Source: CAZOSF01 sp964582415 (GTDB lineage Bacteria; Bacteroidota; Bacteroidia; Flavobacteriales; Flavobacteriaceae). From it: DNA of 6,873 nt. Below the pieces are notes generated by a model. That model had not been told where the DNA came from and made no database searches. It was given only the letters and a program-made list of their open reading frames with translations. Numbering within the stretch: position 1 is the first letter of the stretch; each line of letters starts with the position of its first letter. The stretch covers positions 1-6,873 of the forward strand of contig CAZOSF010000093.1 in NCBI GenBank assembly GCA_964582415.1, in the 5' to 3' direction. Below are positions 1 through 6,317 of the stretch, in pieces. Position numbers and translations under genes: made by a program.

Positions 1-284
1 ACCAAGCGATTCAGTATTCCCACGGTGCGTCCCACCTGTGCTCCTTCTTTTTCCTGCTGCAGGGAAATCTCTTTTACCCCACTTCGGTCCAACCCGAGGT
101 TGGTTAACGCATTGAAAACATTTACTGTGGAAAGCAAAAGACTGCTGATACCCATTCCCAAAGGACCGATAAATAGGGCGATGAATTTAGAACGAACAAT
201 GGCAATGAGAATCCGAAAAACCTGAACCCCTCCAAAAAGAGAGGTAGCTTTTAGGATTTGCTTATACGATTCTCCTCGACTCAT
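1..284 (-). CDS. Second Wzx-type polysaccharide flippase, N-terminal fragment (cut by window edge)
   Basis: The reading frame opens at ATG 284-282 and stays open for 94 codons to the left edge of the window, so only the N-terminus is visible. The start overlaps the stop of the preceding flippase as ATGA, which fixes it well and implies translational coupling. The protein begins MSRGESYKQILKATSLFGG. A hydrophobic stretch at about residues 18-45 follows, containing KFIALFIGPLGMG, and then a second one ending in NALTNLGLDRSGVKEIS. The pattern of LFGGVQ, K-x-I-A-x-x-x-GP-x-GMG and LTNLG...S-x-VKEIS is typical of the first two helices of O-antigen translocases in the MOP (MATE/MVF) superfamily. 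These move undecaprenyl-diphosphate-linked glycans across the inner membrane. The sequence differs from the neighbouring flippase, so it is a second gene and not a broken part of the first. Its full length cannot be judged here. Confidence 0.8.
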   Translation of the reverse strand, partial: MSRGESYKQILKATSLFGGVQVFRILIAIVRSKFIALFIGPLGMGISSLLLSTVNVFNALTNLGLDRSGVKEISLQQEKEGAQVGRTVGILNRL

Positions 285-1579
285 GCTTCAACAGGTGGTT
301 TTCTGTTGGTTTTATTGACATAATAATAGACCAAAATCAAAACTACGATTAGGTACACAATATATCGGATAAGGTGACCAATTACAACGCCTTCCACTCC
401 ATAGATACCAATAAAATAATGGGCAAAGATATAGAAGAGCCCTACGGATAAAACTTCAGTAAAGATGAAGAAATACACCAATTTCTTCGAAATGAAATAA
501 TAGGATAATACCATGCCTATGAGTCGGATAAAATCACCTATAAGTTGCCATTTGAAAAGGGGCTCCATAGCATCGAAACCCGGAAAAATTAGATCGATTA
601 AGAAGTTTCGAATTAAATACACCAGAATCATTCCGCCTCCGAACAAAGGGAGTATGGTTTTATACACATTTCCCATTTCCTGGAAGAAATGTTTCTTTTC
701 ATTCACCACTGCAAATTTGGGAATTACGTACATCGTAAACAGAATGGTGGAAAAAGCCATATAGTTTTTGGAGAGGTCCAACATGGCCGACCAGATTCCA
801 GCATCGGCCTCCGAAATGCGCCGCAGGATCATATTCCGAACTTCAATTTCTACCGTGCTTAAAATTACCGTAGAAAAGAACGACATCAAGGAAAAGGCAA
901 AAAAGAGCTTTGCCATAGGAGCCTTGAATTGCAATTCGGCAAAGTGGATGTATTCTTTCAAGACTTTAGTGAATACCCACAGCAGAATGACCAACTGGAT
1001 GAAAGGGGTGATGGCTATACTAATAAGTACTCCATCGAAATTATTCAAATACAGAAATAAGATGGTCAGTGCCGAGCTAAGAAGGTAACTCACCAAATCG
1101 ATTTTCGCGAATTTCTTGTATTGTGAGAGTCCGTTCACCACCCCATTAAAAACTCGCTGTAAACTGATAAAGGGCACCATGACGGCGGTAAGCTGAATGA
1201 GGAAGGTATATTTTTCATCCGCGAATAAGTAATGGCTCAAATCGCTACTCCACACCAACAAAATAATGGCGCTCACCACACTTCCCAAAGTGGTGAAAAC
1301 AAAGGTGGACGAAAATAATTTCGCCAGATTTTCTTTGTCTTCTTTATATTCTGAAATGTATTTTACGATACCATTGAAAATCCCCAAGGATGTGAAGGAG
1401 GTCAGCAATTGAATCAAACTACGAAGCTGTCCCTGAAGGAATATTCCAGACTCCCCAAAGTTGGCCGCAATCATCCTTCGGATGAAAAGGGAAATAAGTT
1501 GCCGAACGATAATGACGGGGGCATTTAGCGAAGTCATTTTCAGCAGCACATTATTGGCAATAAACTTGGGTACTTTCAA
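281..1579 (-). CDS. wzx: WzxE-like lipid-linked oligosaccharide flippase
   Basis: This is a polytopic inner-membrane protein of the MOP superfamily, predicted to flip undecaprenyl-diphosphate-linked repeat units to the periplasmic face. The hydrophobicity pattern fits 10-12 helices along 432 residues. It shares local patterns with E. coli WzxE in order: AANFGESGIF (about 38-47), SLGIFNGIVKYISEY (64-78), RNMILRRISEADAGIW (248-263), FKWQLIGDFIRLIGMV (342-357), and FTEVLSVGLFYIFAH (373-387). The C-terminus is a short charged tail. The frame begins at TTG 1579-1577, directly after the TAA of the aminotransferase in the same frame. Later possible starts are GTG 1549 and ATG 1537. The ATG start would give 418 residues, close to WzxE (about 416), and would place the conserved TSLNA segment at the N-terminus as in relatives, so it may be the true start. 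The gene sits between the aminotransferase (zero spacing) and a second flippase (ATGA overlap). Substrate specificity cannot be read from the sequence. Confidence 0.9.
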   Translation of the reverse strand: MKVPKFIANNVLLKMTSLNAPVIIVRQLISLFIRRMIAANFGESGIFLQGQLRSLIQLLTSFTSLGIFNGIVKYISEYKEDKENLAKLFSSTFVFTTLGSVVSAIILLVWSSDLSHYLFADEKYTFLIQLTAVMVPFISLQRVFNGVVNGLSQYKKFAKIDLVSYLLSSALTILFLYLNNFDGVLISIAITPFIQLVILLWVFTKVLKEYIHFAELQFKAPMAKLFFAFSLMSFFSTVILSTVEIEVRNMILRRISEADAGIWSAMLDLSKNYMAFSTILFTMYVIPKFAVVNEKKHFFQEMGNVYKTILPLFGGGMILVYLIRNFLIDLIFPGFDAMEPLFKWQLIGDFIRLIGMVLSYYFISKKLVYFFIFTEVLSVGLFYIFAHYFIGIYGVEGVVIGHLIRYIVYLIVVLILVYYYVNKTNRKPPVEA

Positions 1580-2683
1580 TTAATATCGATTTAGGACTGC
1601 TATTACACGATCTACTTGGTCATGGGTCATTATCAGACTCAAAGGTATACTAACCACTTGCCGATGGATTTTTTCGGTTACAGGAAATGATAAGCCGTGG
1701 TAGGCTTTCATCGCTGGTTGTTGGTGAGGGGGTATAGGATAGTGAATCAAGTATCCTATTCCCTCCTGTTCCAAAAAGTTTGTAAAAGCCTCCCGATCTT
1801 CCACCTGCACTACAAAAAGGTGAAACACATGGTTTTCGGAGCCATCATAGGTTGGCATCGTAATTTTTGGGTTGTTGATGCGCTGTAAATACCGCTCGGC
1901 CAGTTTCCTTCTTTCTGCATTGTCGTCATCAAGCTGTTTCAACTTTATGCGAAGCAGGGCGGCTTGTATTTCATCCAATCGCGAATTCAACCCAACATAC
2001 TCGCTGATATAGCGCTGGGAAAAGCCATAATTTCGAAGTTTTCCCACCACATCAGCCAAGGCATCTTCGTTCGTTGTTATTGCTCCTCCATCCCCTAAAG
2101 CACCCAGGTTTTTAGTAGGATAGAAACTAAATCCCGCTGCATGACCAAGAGCTCCCGCTCGAATGCCTCGCATGTCGCGAGCGCCATGAGCTTGGGCCGC
2201 ATCTTCAATAACCAATAGATCGTGCTTCTCGGCAAGTTGATGGATTGCTTTCATGGGGCCTAACTGACCATATAAGTGCACAGGCATCACTACCTTGGTA
2301 TGGGGAGTGATTTTCGATACTAGATCATCCAGGTCGAAATTAAAAGTATCCGATTCTGCCTCCACCAACACAGGATTCAATCCTGCTTGTTCAATGGCCA
2401 AAATTGTTGCGATATACGTATTGGAAGCCACCAAAACCGCATCTCCCAACTTTAATTTTCCGAGAATCTTATACCCCTCCAAAATCAAACGAAGGGCATC
2501 CAACCCATTGGCTACCCCGATACAATATTTGGTTCCGCAATACGCAGCAAACTCTGTTTCAAAGGCTCGAACTTCATTGCCTAAAATGTAGTAGCCTGTT
2601 TCCTGAAACTTTTGAAAAGCTTCGGTAAACGCTACTTCAAATCGAGCGTTGAGTCCTTGCAAGTCTAAAAAGGGTACCTTCAT
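1580..2683 (-). CDS. DegT/DnrJ/EryC1/StrS-family sugar aminotransferase, QdtB/FdtB-like
   Basis: This is a PLP-dependent, cytoplasmic aminotransferase that converts a keto nucleotide sugar to the amino sugar, normally with L-glutamate as donor. At 367 residues it has full family length. Visible motifs are FLDL at the N-terminus, the phosphate-binding region VANGLDAL (57-64), NTYIAT (88-93), VHLYGQ (135-140), IEDAAQAHGA (159-168) with the Asp and Gln that contact PLP, SFYPTKNLGALGDGGA (186-201) with the likely Schiff-base Lys191, NYGF (218-221), NSRLDEIQAA (233-242), and IHYPIPPHQQPA (313-324). This set resembles QdtB/FdtB, which make dTDP-3-amino-3,6-dideoxyhexoses. It is less like WecE, whose Lys motif reads HETKNYTAGG. 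The 3-amino product is inferred from that resemblance, and other StrS-type substrates remain possible. The start ATG 2683 overlaps the acyltransferase stop as ATGA, and the stop abuts the flippase frame. The partner ketoisomerase (FdtA/QdtA type) and RmlA/RmlB are not in the window. Confidence 0.92.
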   Translation of the reverse strand: MKVPFLDLQGLNARFEVAFTEAFQKFQETGYYILGNEVRAFETEFAAYCGTKYCIGVANGLDALRLILEGYKILGKLKLGDAVLVASNTYIATILAIEQAGLNPVLVEAESDTFNFDLDDLVSKITPHTKVVMPVHLYGQLGPMKAIHQLAEKHDLLVIEDAAQAHGARDMRGIRAGALGHAAGFSFYPTKNLGALGDGGAITTNEDALADVVGKLRNYGFSQRYISEYVGLNSRLDEIQAALLRIKLKQLDDDNAERRKLAERYLQRINNPKITMPTYDGSENHVFHLFVVQVEDREAFTNFLEQEGIGYLIHYPIPPHQQPAMKAYHGLSFPVTEKIHRQVVSIPLSLIMTHDQVDRVIAVLNRY

Positions 2684-3621
2684 AAGGGTAGTAGGTATTG
2701 GTCCAAATTCATGGGTCTGGCCCCAAATTCTTCTTTATATCGAGTTAGCCCCAAATTCATACCACCTTTGGCATCGGTGGTGGTGCCCATATCGAAGTAC
2801 CGAAACCCGAGTTCCTGATACTGTTCCATCAAACGCCAATAGAGGTAATCCAAGGCACGGGATTCTTTACCCAGCTCACTGTTCACACCATATTGGGATT
2901 TTACAACACCCCGATCGATGAATAAGGTCATCCCTGCTACCAATTCCCCTTGCCACTCCACATTGTATTGGATGATGTTATCGGGAAAGGTTGCGCCCAA
3001 TTTTTCGATCTCCTCCAAAGTATGAACAGGATTCGTGTTGTATGTGGCTTTCAAAACGGGAATCAACAATTGCTTCCAAAACGCTTTAAAATCGGAAGTC
3101 TGAATAATACGATAGTCATCTCCCTCCAAAGCATTCAATTTTTTCATCTTGGATTTGTGAATCGCCAAGGGTTCATTCAAATCGACCACAAAGTTCAAAT
3201 CCCGACGTAACAATTTCGCCCCTTTTTGAAAAACAGCAAATTCAACAGCACTGCTATATTCCTCCTGAAGAAAGGAAGGGACGAATTTCATATAAAGCTC
3301 TTCAAATCCCTGAATTTTTGAATACTGGAGGATGGCTTCAAAATAGTCAAGCTGTGCTGCAGTATCGGCTTTTGCGCTCATAATACCTCCATAGGTAAGT
3401 CCCATATGACTGCAGAGTCGCTTGCCTTCTTGATGTGCTGGGAATACGGCCACTACTTTGTCGCCCTTACTGATAAGCAAGGAGTGATCGGTAAACCGAT
3501 CCTGGTGATATTCCATAAAATCTCGATGGAATAGAAACGTGGCCTGTTTCGATTTTGAAACTAGGTCGTTCCAAATCGATAGATCGTTGGTGGTATACTG
3601 GCGTACGCTTAAATTGGCCAT
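2680..3621 (-). CDS. FemAB/GNAT-like acyltransferase, probable amino-sugar N-acyltransferase
   Basis: This 313-residue soluble protein has no signal peptide or membrane segment. The N-terminal half (FLFHRDFMEYHQDRF, 29-43, then a strand ending VVAVFPAH and a HMGLTYGGI segment at 72-80) and the C-terminal GNAT-like half (GELVAGMTLFID, 225-236; YFDMGTTTDAKGGMN, 275-289; YKEEFGARP, 295-303) match FemAB-like proteins with an Acetyltransf_6-type domain. The closing G-x-N-x-G-L-x-x-x-K-x-x-F-G pattern is characteristic. The likely reaction is acyl transfer from an acyl-CoA to an amino group. It is translationally coupled by ATGA overlap to the sugar aminotransferase, so the new amine of that nucleotide sugar is the best-supported acceptor, by inference. 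Known FdtC/QdtC enzymes are hexapeptide-repeat proteins, so this would be a non-homologous replacement closer in role to WecD. ATG 3621 starts the first gene after a 130-bp non-coding gap, and no convincing Shine-Dalgarno sequence precedes it. Confidence 0.82.
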   Translation of the reverse strand: MANLSVRQYTTNDLSIWNDLVSKSKQATFLFHRDFMEYHQDRFTDHSLLISKGDKVVAVFPAHQEGKRLCSHMGLTYGGIMSAKADTAAQLDYFEAILQYSKIQGFEELYMKFVPSFLQEEYSSAVEFAVFQKGAKLLRRDLNFVVDLNEPLAIHKSKMKKLNALEGDDYRIIQTSDFKAFWKQLLIPVLKATYNTNPVHTLEEIEKLGATFPDNIIQYNVEWQGELVAGMTLFIDRGVVKSQYGVNSELGKESRALDYLYWRLMEQYQELGFRYFDMGTTTDAKGGMNLGLTRYKEEFGARPMNLDQYLLPL

Positions 3622-3689
3622 ATGGTTGGTTTGAATCCTACGTTGTGCCCTACCCTATAACAGCGTTTCACAAACTTTAGTATTCTATA

Positions 3690-3697
3690 CAAAAATA
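3690..3697 (-). promoter_or_regulatory. Possible Bacteroidota -7 promoter box (TAnnTTTG)
   Basis: Reading the minus strand, 3697-3690 is TATTTTTG, an exact match to the TAnnTTTG -7 element used by the primary sigma factor of Bacteroidota. It lies about 70 nt upstream of the acyltransferase start, in the only long intergenic gap. No TTG or TTTG element is found at the expected spacing of about 19-21 bp upstream, and such an 8-mer is common in AT-rich DNA, so support is weak. Confidence 0.25.
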
Positions 3698-3739
3698 CCC
3701 GAATTTATAGCATGATGATGTTTTCACGTAAAAAATACC
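3691..3739. repeat. Short direct repeat, 9-bp aaaaatacc twice, 40 bp apart
   Basis: The 9-mer aaaaatacc occurs at 3691-3699 and 3731-3739, with start positions exactly 40 bp apart, inside the intergenic spacer. A period of nearly four helical turns would place both copies on about the same DNA face, which could suit a regulator. In AT-rich DNA a 9-bp repeat can also arise by chance. Confidence 0.3.
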
Positions 3740-3751
3740 GAGGCAACAGTA

Positions 3752-5227
3752 TTATTGCGTAACTCTTTCAAAGACAATCCGACCATTATCTCCGATGTAT
3801 TTATAAATTCCTTTAGGGGCTTCATGATCGATAATGACAAAACTCTCATTGGGCTGCATCCCTTGCAAAAATTCGTGGCGCTCGCCCAATTCCGAAAACA
3901 GAATACGGAAAACATTCACCGGACTTTCAAATGGTAATTTATCCCTGGGTTCCATCCCCTGTGGCCAACGGATGGAAAACTGACTGCTAAAAATAGAGTA
4001 GATCAAATCGCGATCCTCGGTCTTCGTATAGATTTCATTCGTGTAATTGAACCCCACAAAACCTCCATGATCGGCCATAATCATGATCAGGGCATTTGGA
4101 TCTTCCTGCAAAATAGCTTCTACCATTTGTTCAATGGTGGTATTGGCTTGCCGAAGACTTTCCATCCATTTTTCTCGTTCCCCATCTGCACCATCAGAAG
4201 TAGCTGGTTTGTTTTGAATGTGTCCTGGATTGAAAAATTCGATAAAGAAAAATTTCGGGGCTTCCGTCTTCCTTTTCAGTTGCGGTACCAACGAATCCAT
4301 GACCTTCTTTTTCAAATTAAAACCAGTACCCATATACCCAATTTCACTTCGATCAAAATTTGTGTAATCATAAGCAACCTTGGGTCTATTGATCAAGAAA
4401 TAAGGAGCCTCCGATAAGAAATAGGTTTGATAACCATTCTTTTTCAATATCCGCATTACATTGTTTTCCCCCATGATGACTTCCCTGGCATCTATGGCCT
4501 CACTGAAGCTTACACCACGGTTGTAGTAATGATGCGTCATGGTAAATAGCGAACTATTGGTTGACAAGGTGGAGGCATAGTTGGCGCGGAAAGAATCGTG
4601 ATGGGTAAATCCTCTTTGCGTTAAAAATCCCTCCAAGGGATTCTCTGGAATCTTGTAGTACCCTTTTTTTTGCTCCGAAAAATTTACATACCCATCAGGC
4701 TGAATTAAATAAATATTGGGTTTTTTCTTCAGTTGAATGTCCACGATGGCGTCGCCTGTATTTTGCCATTCATCCGAAAAACGCATTTGTCCGATAAAGG
4801 TATAAAGTGCCGTCGCAGCGCCCATCACCGCCAAAAGTAATTGAATAAATACCCATTTTTTATAATGTTTATATAGGGTAAGGGCCACCATGGCCGCTGT
4901 AATAAGGATGGCCATGGAAATTTTCTTTTGAATCCCTGCATACAAACAGGTCTTTAGCAAAAAGAGAAAGATGAATACATTTAAAAAGGGAAGAATGTAC
5001 TTTTGCCAACGGGCAAGCGCCGCAATTCCAAATACCCGATACCCCACATAGCAAACCACGACGGGGAGAACGATGAAAATTCCCAAAAAGAACCAAAAGT
5101 GATCCCAAGAACTTACAAGTGTTGAATTATTGGAATAATAAAACAGTACTGGATACAATCCTGCAGCAAGCCCAGTAAGTAGACTATAGGGTTTATCGTT
5201 ATTGATGAATTGTTTTACAAATGACAT
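3752..5227 (-). CDS. Membrane-anchored alkaline phosphatase/sulfatase-superfamily protein (paralog 1, intact)
   Basis: This 491-residue protein has about five N-terminal transmembrane helices (roughly 15-32, 43-63, 78-98, 103-119, 124-144) and a C-terminal catalytic domain (about 168-491) expected to lie outside the inner membrane. The topology and fold type recall LtaS, MdoB and EptA. Likely active-site motifs are QPDGY with metal-ligand Asp178, NYASTL with a candidate nucleophile Thr220 (or Ser219), FNPGH with His336, and MADHGG with Asp386-His387. These support a metal-dependent phospho- or sulfo-ester enzyme. Within a polysaccharide locus it could transfer a phosphate-linked group such as phosphoglycerol or phosphoethanolamine to the glycan, or remove a sulfate or phosphate; the substrate is inferred, not shown. 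ATG 5227 begins 4 nt after the TAG of a clear paralog with nearly identical spacing of motifs. A 130-bp spacer follows the stop. Confidence 0.85.
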   Translation of the reverse strand: MSFVKQFINNDKPYSLLTGLAAGLYPVLFYYSNNSTLVSSWDHFWFFLGIFIVLPVVVCYVGYRVFGIAALARWQKYILPFLNVFIFLFLLKTCLYAGIQKKISMAILITAAMVALTLYKHYKKWVFIQLLLAVMGAATALYTFIGQMRFSDEWQNTGDAIVDIQLKKKPNIYLIQPDGYVNFSEQKKGYYKIPENPLEGFLTQRGFTHHDSFRANYASTLSTNSSLFTMTHHYYNRGVSFSEAIDAREVIMGENNVMRILKKNGYQTYFLSEAPYFLINRPKVAYDYTNFDRSEIGYMGTGFNLKKKVMDSLVPQLKRKTEAPKFFFIEFFNPGHIQNKPATSDGADGEREKWMESLRQANTTIEQMVEAILQEDPNALIMIMADHGGFVGFNYTNEIYTKTEDRDLIYSIFSSQFSIRWPQGMEPRDKLPFESPVNVFRILFSELGERHEFLQGMQPNESFVIIDHEAPKGIYKYIGDNGRIVFERVTQ

Positions 5228-5231
5228 AGTA

Positions 5232-6317
5232 CTATCGTTTTTTAAACGTTACCCCTCCCCCTTCATCGATGACCTTATAGATGCCCTTCAAGTTCCCGTC
5301 TTGGATGATGGTGAAACTGGCATCTTCCTGAAGCCGTTCCAAGTACTTTCTATTCTCACTCAGATAGGAAAACAACACCCTGAAGGTGTTGATAGCCGAT
5401 TTAAAATAAGGGTCATAAGCTGCGTGTTCCCCAGGCCAGCGAATCGCCAATTGTACGCTAAAGGCAGAGCGCACCAATTGTTCATCTTTCTGCTGTTCCC
5501 GAATCTGCAACATATAATCGAAACCTACATACCCCCCATGNNNNNNNNNNNNNNNNNNNNNNNNNNNNNNNNNNNNNNNNNNNNNNNNNNNNNNNNNNNN
5601 NNNNNNNNNNNNNNNNNNNNNNNNNNNNNNNNNNNNNNNNGCCATATTCGATTCAAGGGTCGCTGTATAATTACTTCGGAAATGATCGTACAACTGGAAC
5701 CCTTCTTGTTTCAAAAAGTCCTGAAATTGGGAATTATCGTACTGGTAATACCCCTTATCTATTTCCGAAAAATTCACATAGCCATCGGGTTGGATATAGT
5801 ACACATTAGGTTTCATCTGAAAAACCGCCGCTTCGATATCATCCGGCTGTTCCATCCATAACTCACTATAACTTAGCTGGGTGTAAAGTCGTGGTACTAG
5901 GGAAAACAGACCGATGAAGGCCAACAGCAACTGAAACTTCCAGAGTTTTTCAAACCATTGCGATCCGAAATAGGCAATCAAAAGAGAGAGAACAATGGTA
6001 ATCCCCACCGCCCACCAAACCACACCGGCAAAGAGACAGATTTGCAAAAAGGAAAGGAATAGAAACGTACTGAGGAATGTTTTAATGGCCTCAAGGCGGT
6101 TACGAATAAATGCGACAGAAGGTGCCAACCCATTTAGTGCAAAAAAGGCAACCACAGGTACCCCTAAAAACAACACAATAAAAAACCCAAGGTGTTTCCA
6201 GGAGTTGATCAGTGAAAAATTTTGGGTGTAGTAGAAAAATAATGGGTATAGGCCTACTGCCAAACCGATGCCCAACAGCTTCTTTTTGGAATCTTTATTT
6301 TTTTCCACTTTTGGCAT
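5232..6317 (-). CDS. Membrane-anchored alkaline phosphatase/sulfatase-superfamily protein (paralog 2, interrupted by an assembly gap)
   Basis: This is a paralog of the downstream gene, collinear along its length. It has about five N-terminal helices (roughly 14-31, 42-62, 80-99, 101-117, 127-144), then NVYYIQPDGYVNFSE with Asp178 at the same residue number as its paralog, and SNYTATLESNM with candidate nucleophile Thr220, also at the same number. The frame then enters the N run. It resumes with HGGYVGFDY, which contains the metal-ligand His, and runs in register with the paralog (AIRWPGE, NTFRVLFSYLSENRKYLE, FTIIQ, LKGIYK) to the end. Only 361 codons are displayed, but the paralog comparison implies about 488, so the real gene is probably intact and of normal length. 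The missing part would carry the FNPGH-type His and the Asp of DHGG. ATG 6317 follows the TAG of the methyltransferase with no gap. The function is as uncertain as for its paralog; different substrates or linkages for the two are possible. Confidence 0.82.
   Translation of the reverse strand: MPKVEKNKDSKKKLLGIGLAVGLYPLFFYYTQNFSLINSWKHLGFFIVLFLGVPVVAFFALNGLAPSVAFIRNRLEAIKTFLSTFLFLSFLQICLFAGVVWWAVGITIVLSLLIAYFGSQWFEKLWKFQLLLAFIGLFSLVPRLYTQLSYSELWMEQPDDIEAAVFQMKPNVYYIQPDGYVNFSEIDKGYYQYDNSQFQDFLKQEGFQLYDHFRSNYTATLESNMXXXXXXXXXXXXXXXXXXXXXXXXXXXXXXXXXXHGGYVGFDYMLQIREQQKDEQLVRSAFSVQLAIRWPGEHAAYDPYFKSAINTFRVLFSYLSENRKYLERLQEDASFTIIQDGNLKGIYKVIDEGGGVTFKKR
5541..5640. other. Assembly gap of exactly 100 Ns inside the sulfatase-like gene
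   Basis: The run is exactly 100 Ns, the usual placeholder for a gap of unknown size. On the coding strand it starts inside a GCN (Ala) codon and ends one base before the CAT of HGG. Alignment with the neighbouring paralog, which is gapless up to this point, indicates that about 127 more codons are missing than the Ns represent, so the true gap should be close to 481 bases. Confidence 0.95.

Larger units (their letters stand above)
3622..3751 (-). other. 130-bp intergenic spacer, the only substantial non-coding gap in the window
   Basis: All other visible junctions are between a 4-nt overlap and a 4-nt gap, so this AT-rich spacer stands out. On the transcribed strand it holds two GGTATTTTT copies exactly 40 bp apart, a CTATA/TATAG inverted repeat (3706-3710 and 3685-3689), and a match to the Bacteroidota -7 box. 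A weak hairpin of about 6 bp (3734-3739 with 3748-3753) overlaps the upstream stop codon and is followed by four Ts. No small ORF or RNA gene is evident. It may separate two transcription units or supply an internal promoter; neither can be settled from sequence alone. Confidence 0.5.

Noticed and set aside
25..225. Plus-strand open frame of 66 codons at the left edge
   Set aside because: It is antisense to the partial second flippase, whose helices and family motifs are clear on the minus strand.
2295..2921. Several overlapping plus-strand open frames (2295-2591, 2404-2628, 2649-2921)
   Set aside because: They are opposite the well-supported aminotransferase and acyltransferase genes, and their translations look like composition shadows.
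3730..3753. Possible intrinsic terminator after the intact sulfatase-like gene
   Set aside because: The stem is only about 6 bp, AT-rich, includes a wobble pair, overlaps the stop codon and is followed by just four Ts, so it is too weak to call.
3724..3915. Minus-strand open frame of 63 codons ending in the intergenic spacer
   Set aside because: It starts within the C-terminal coding part of the sulfatase-like gene in another frame and shows no recognisable features.
4869..5108. Minus-strand open frame of 79 codons inside the first sulfatase-like gene
   Set aside because: It overlaps the N-terminal membrane helices of the real gene in another frame, and its Cys- and Arg-rich translation has no family pattern.
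5202..5861. Long plus-strand open frame crossing the N run
   Set aside because: It lies antisense to the two sulfatase-like genes, is kept open partly by Ns that cannot show stops, and its translation has no recognisable domain or motif.
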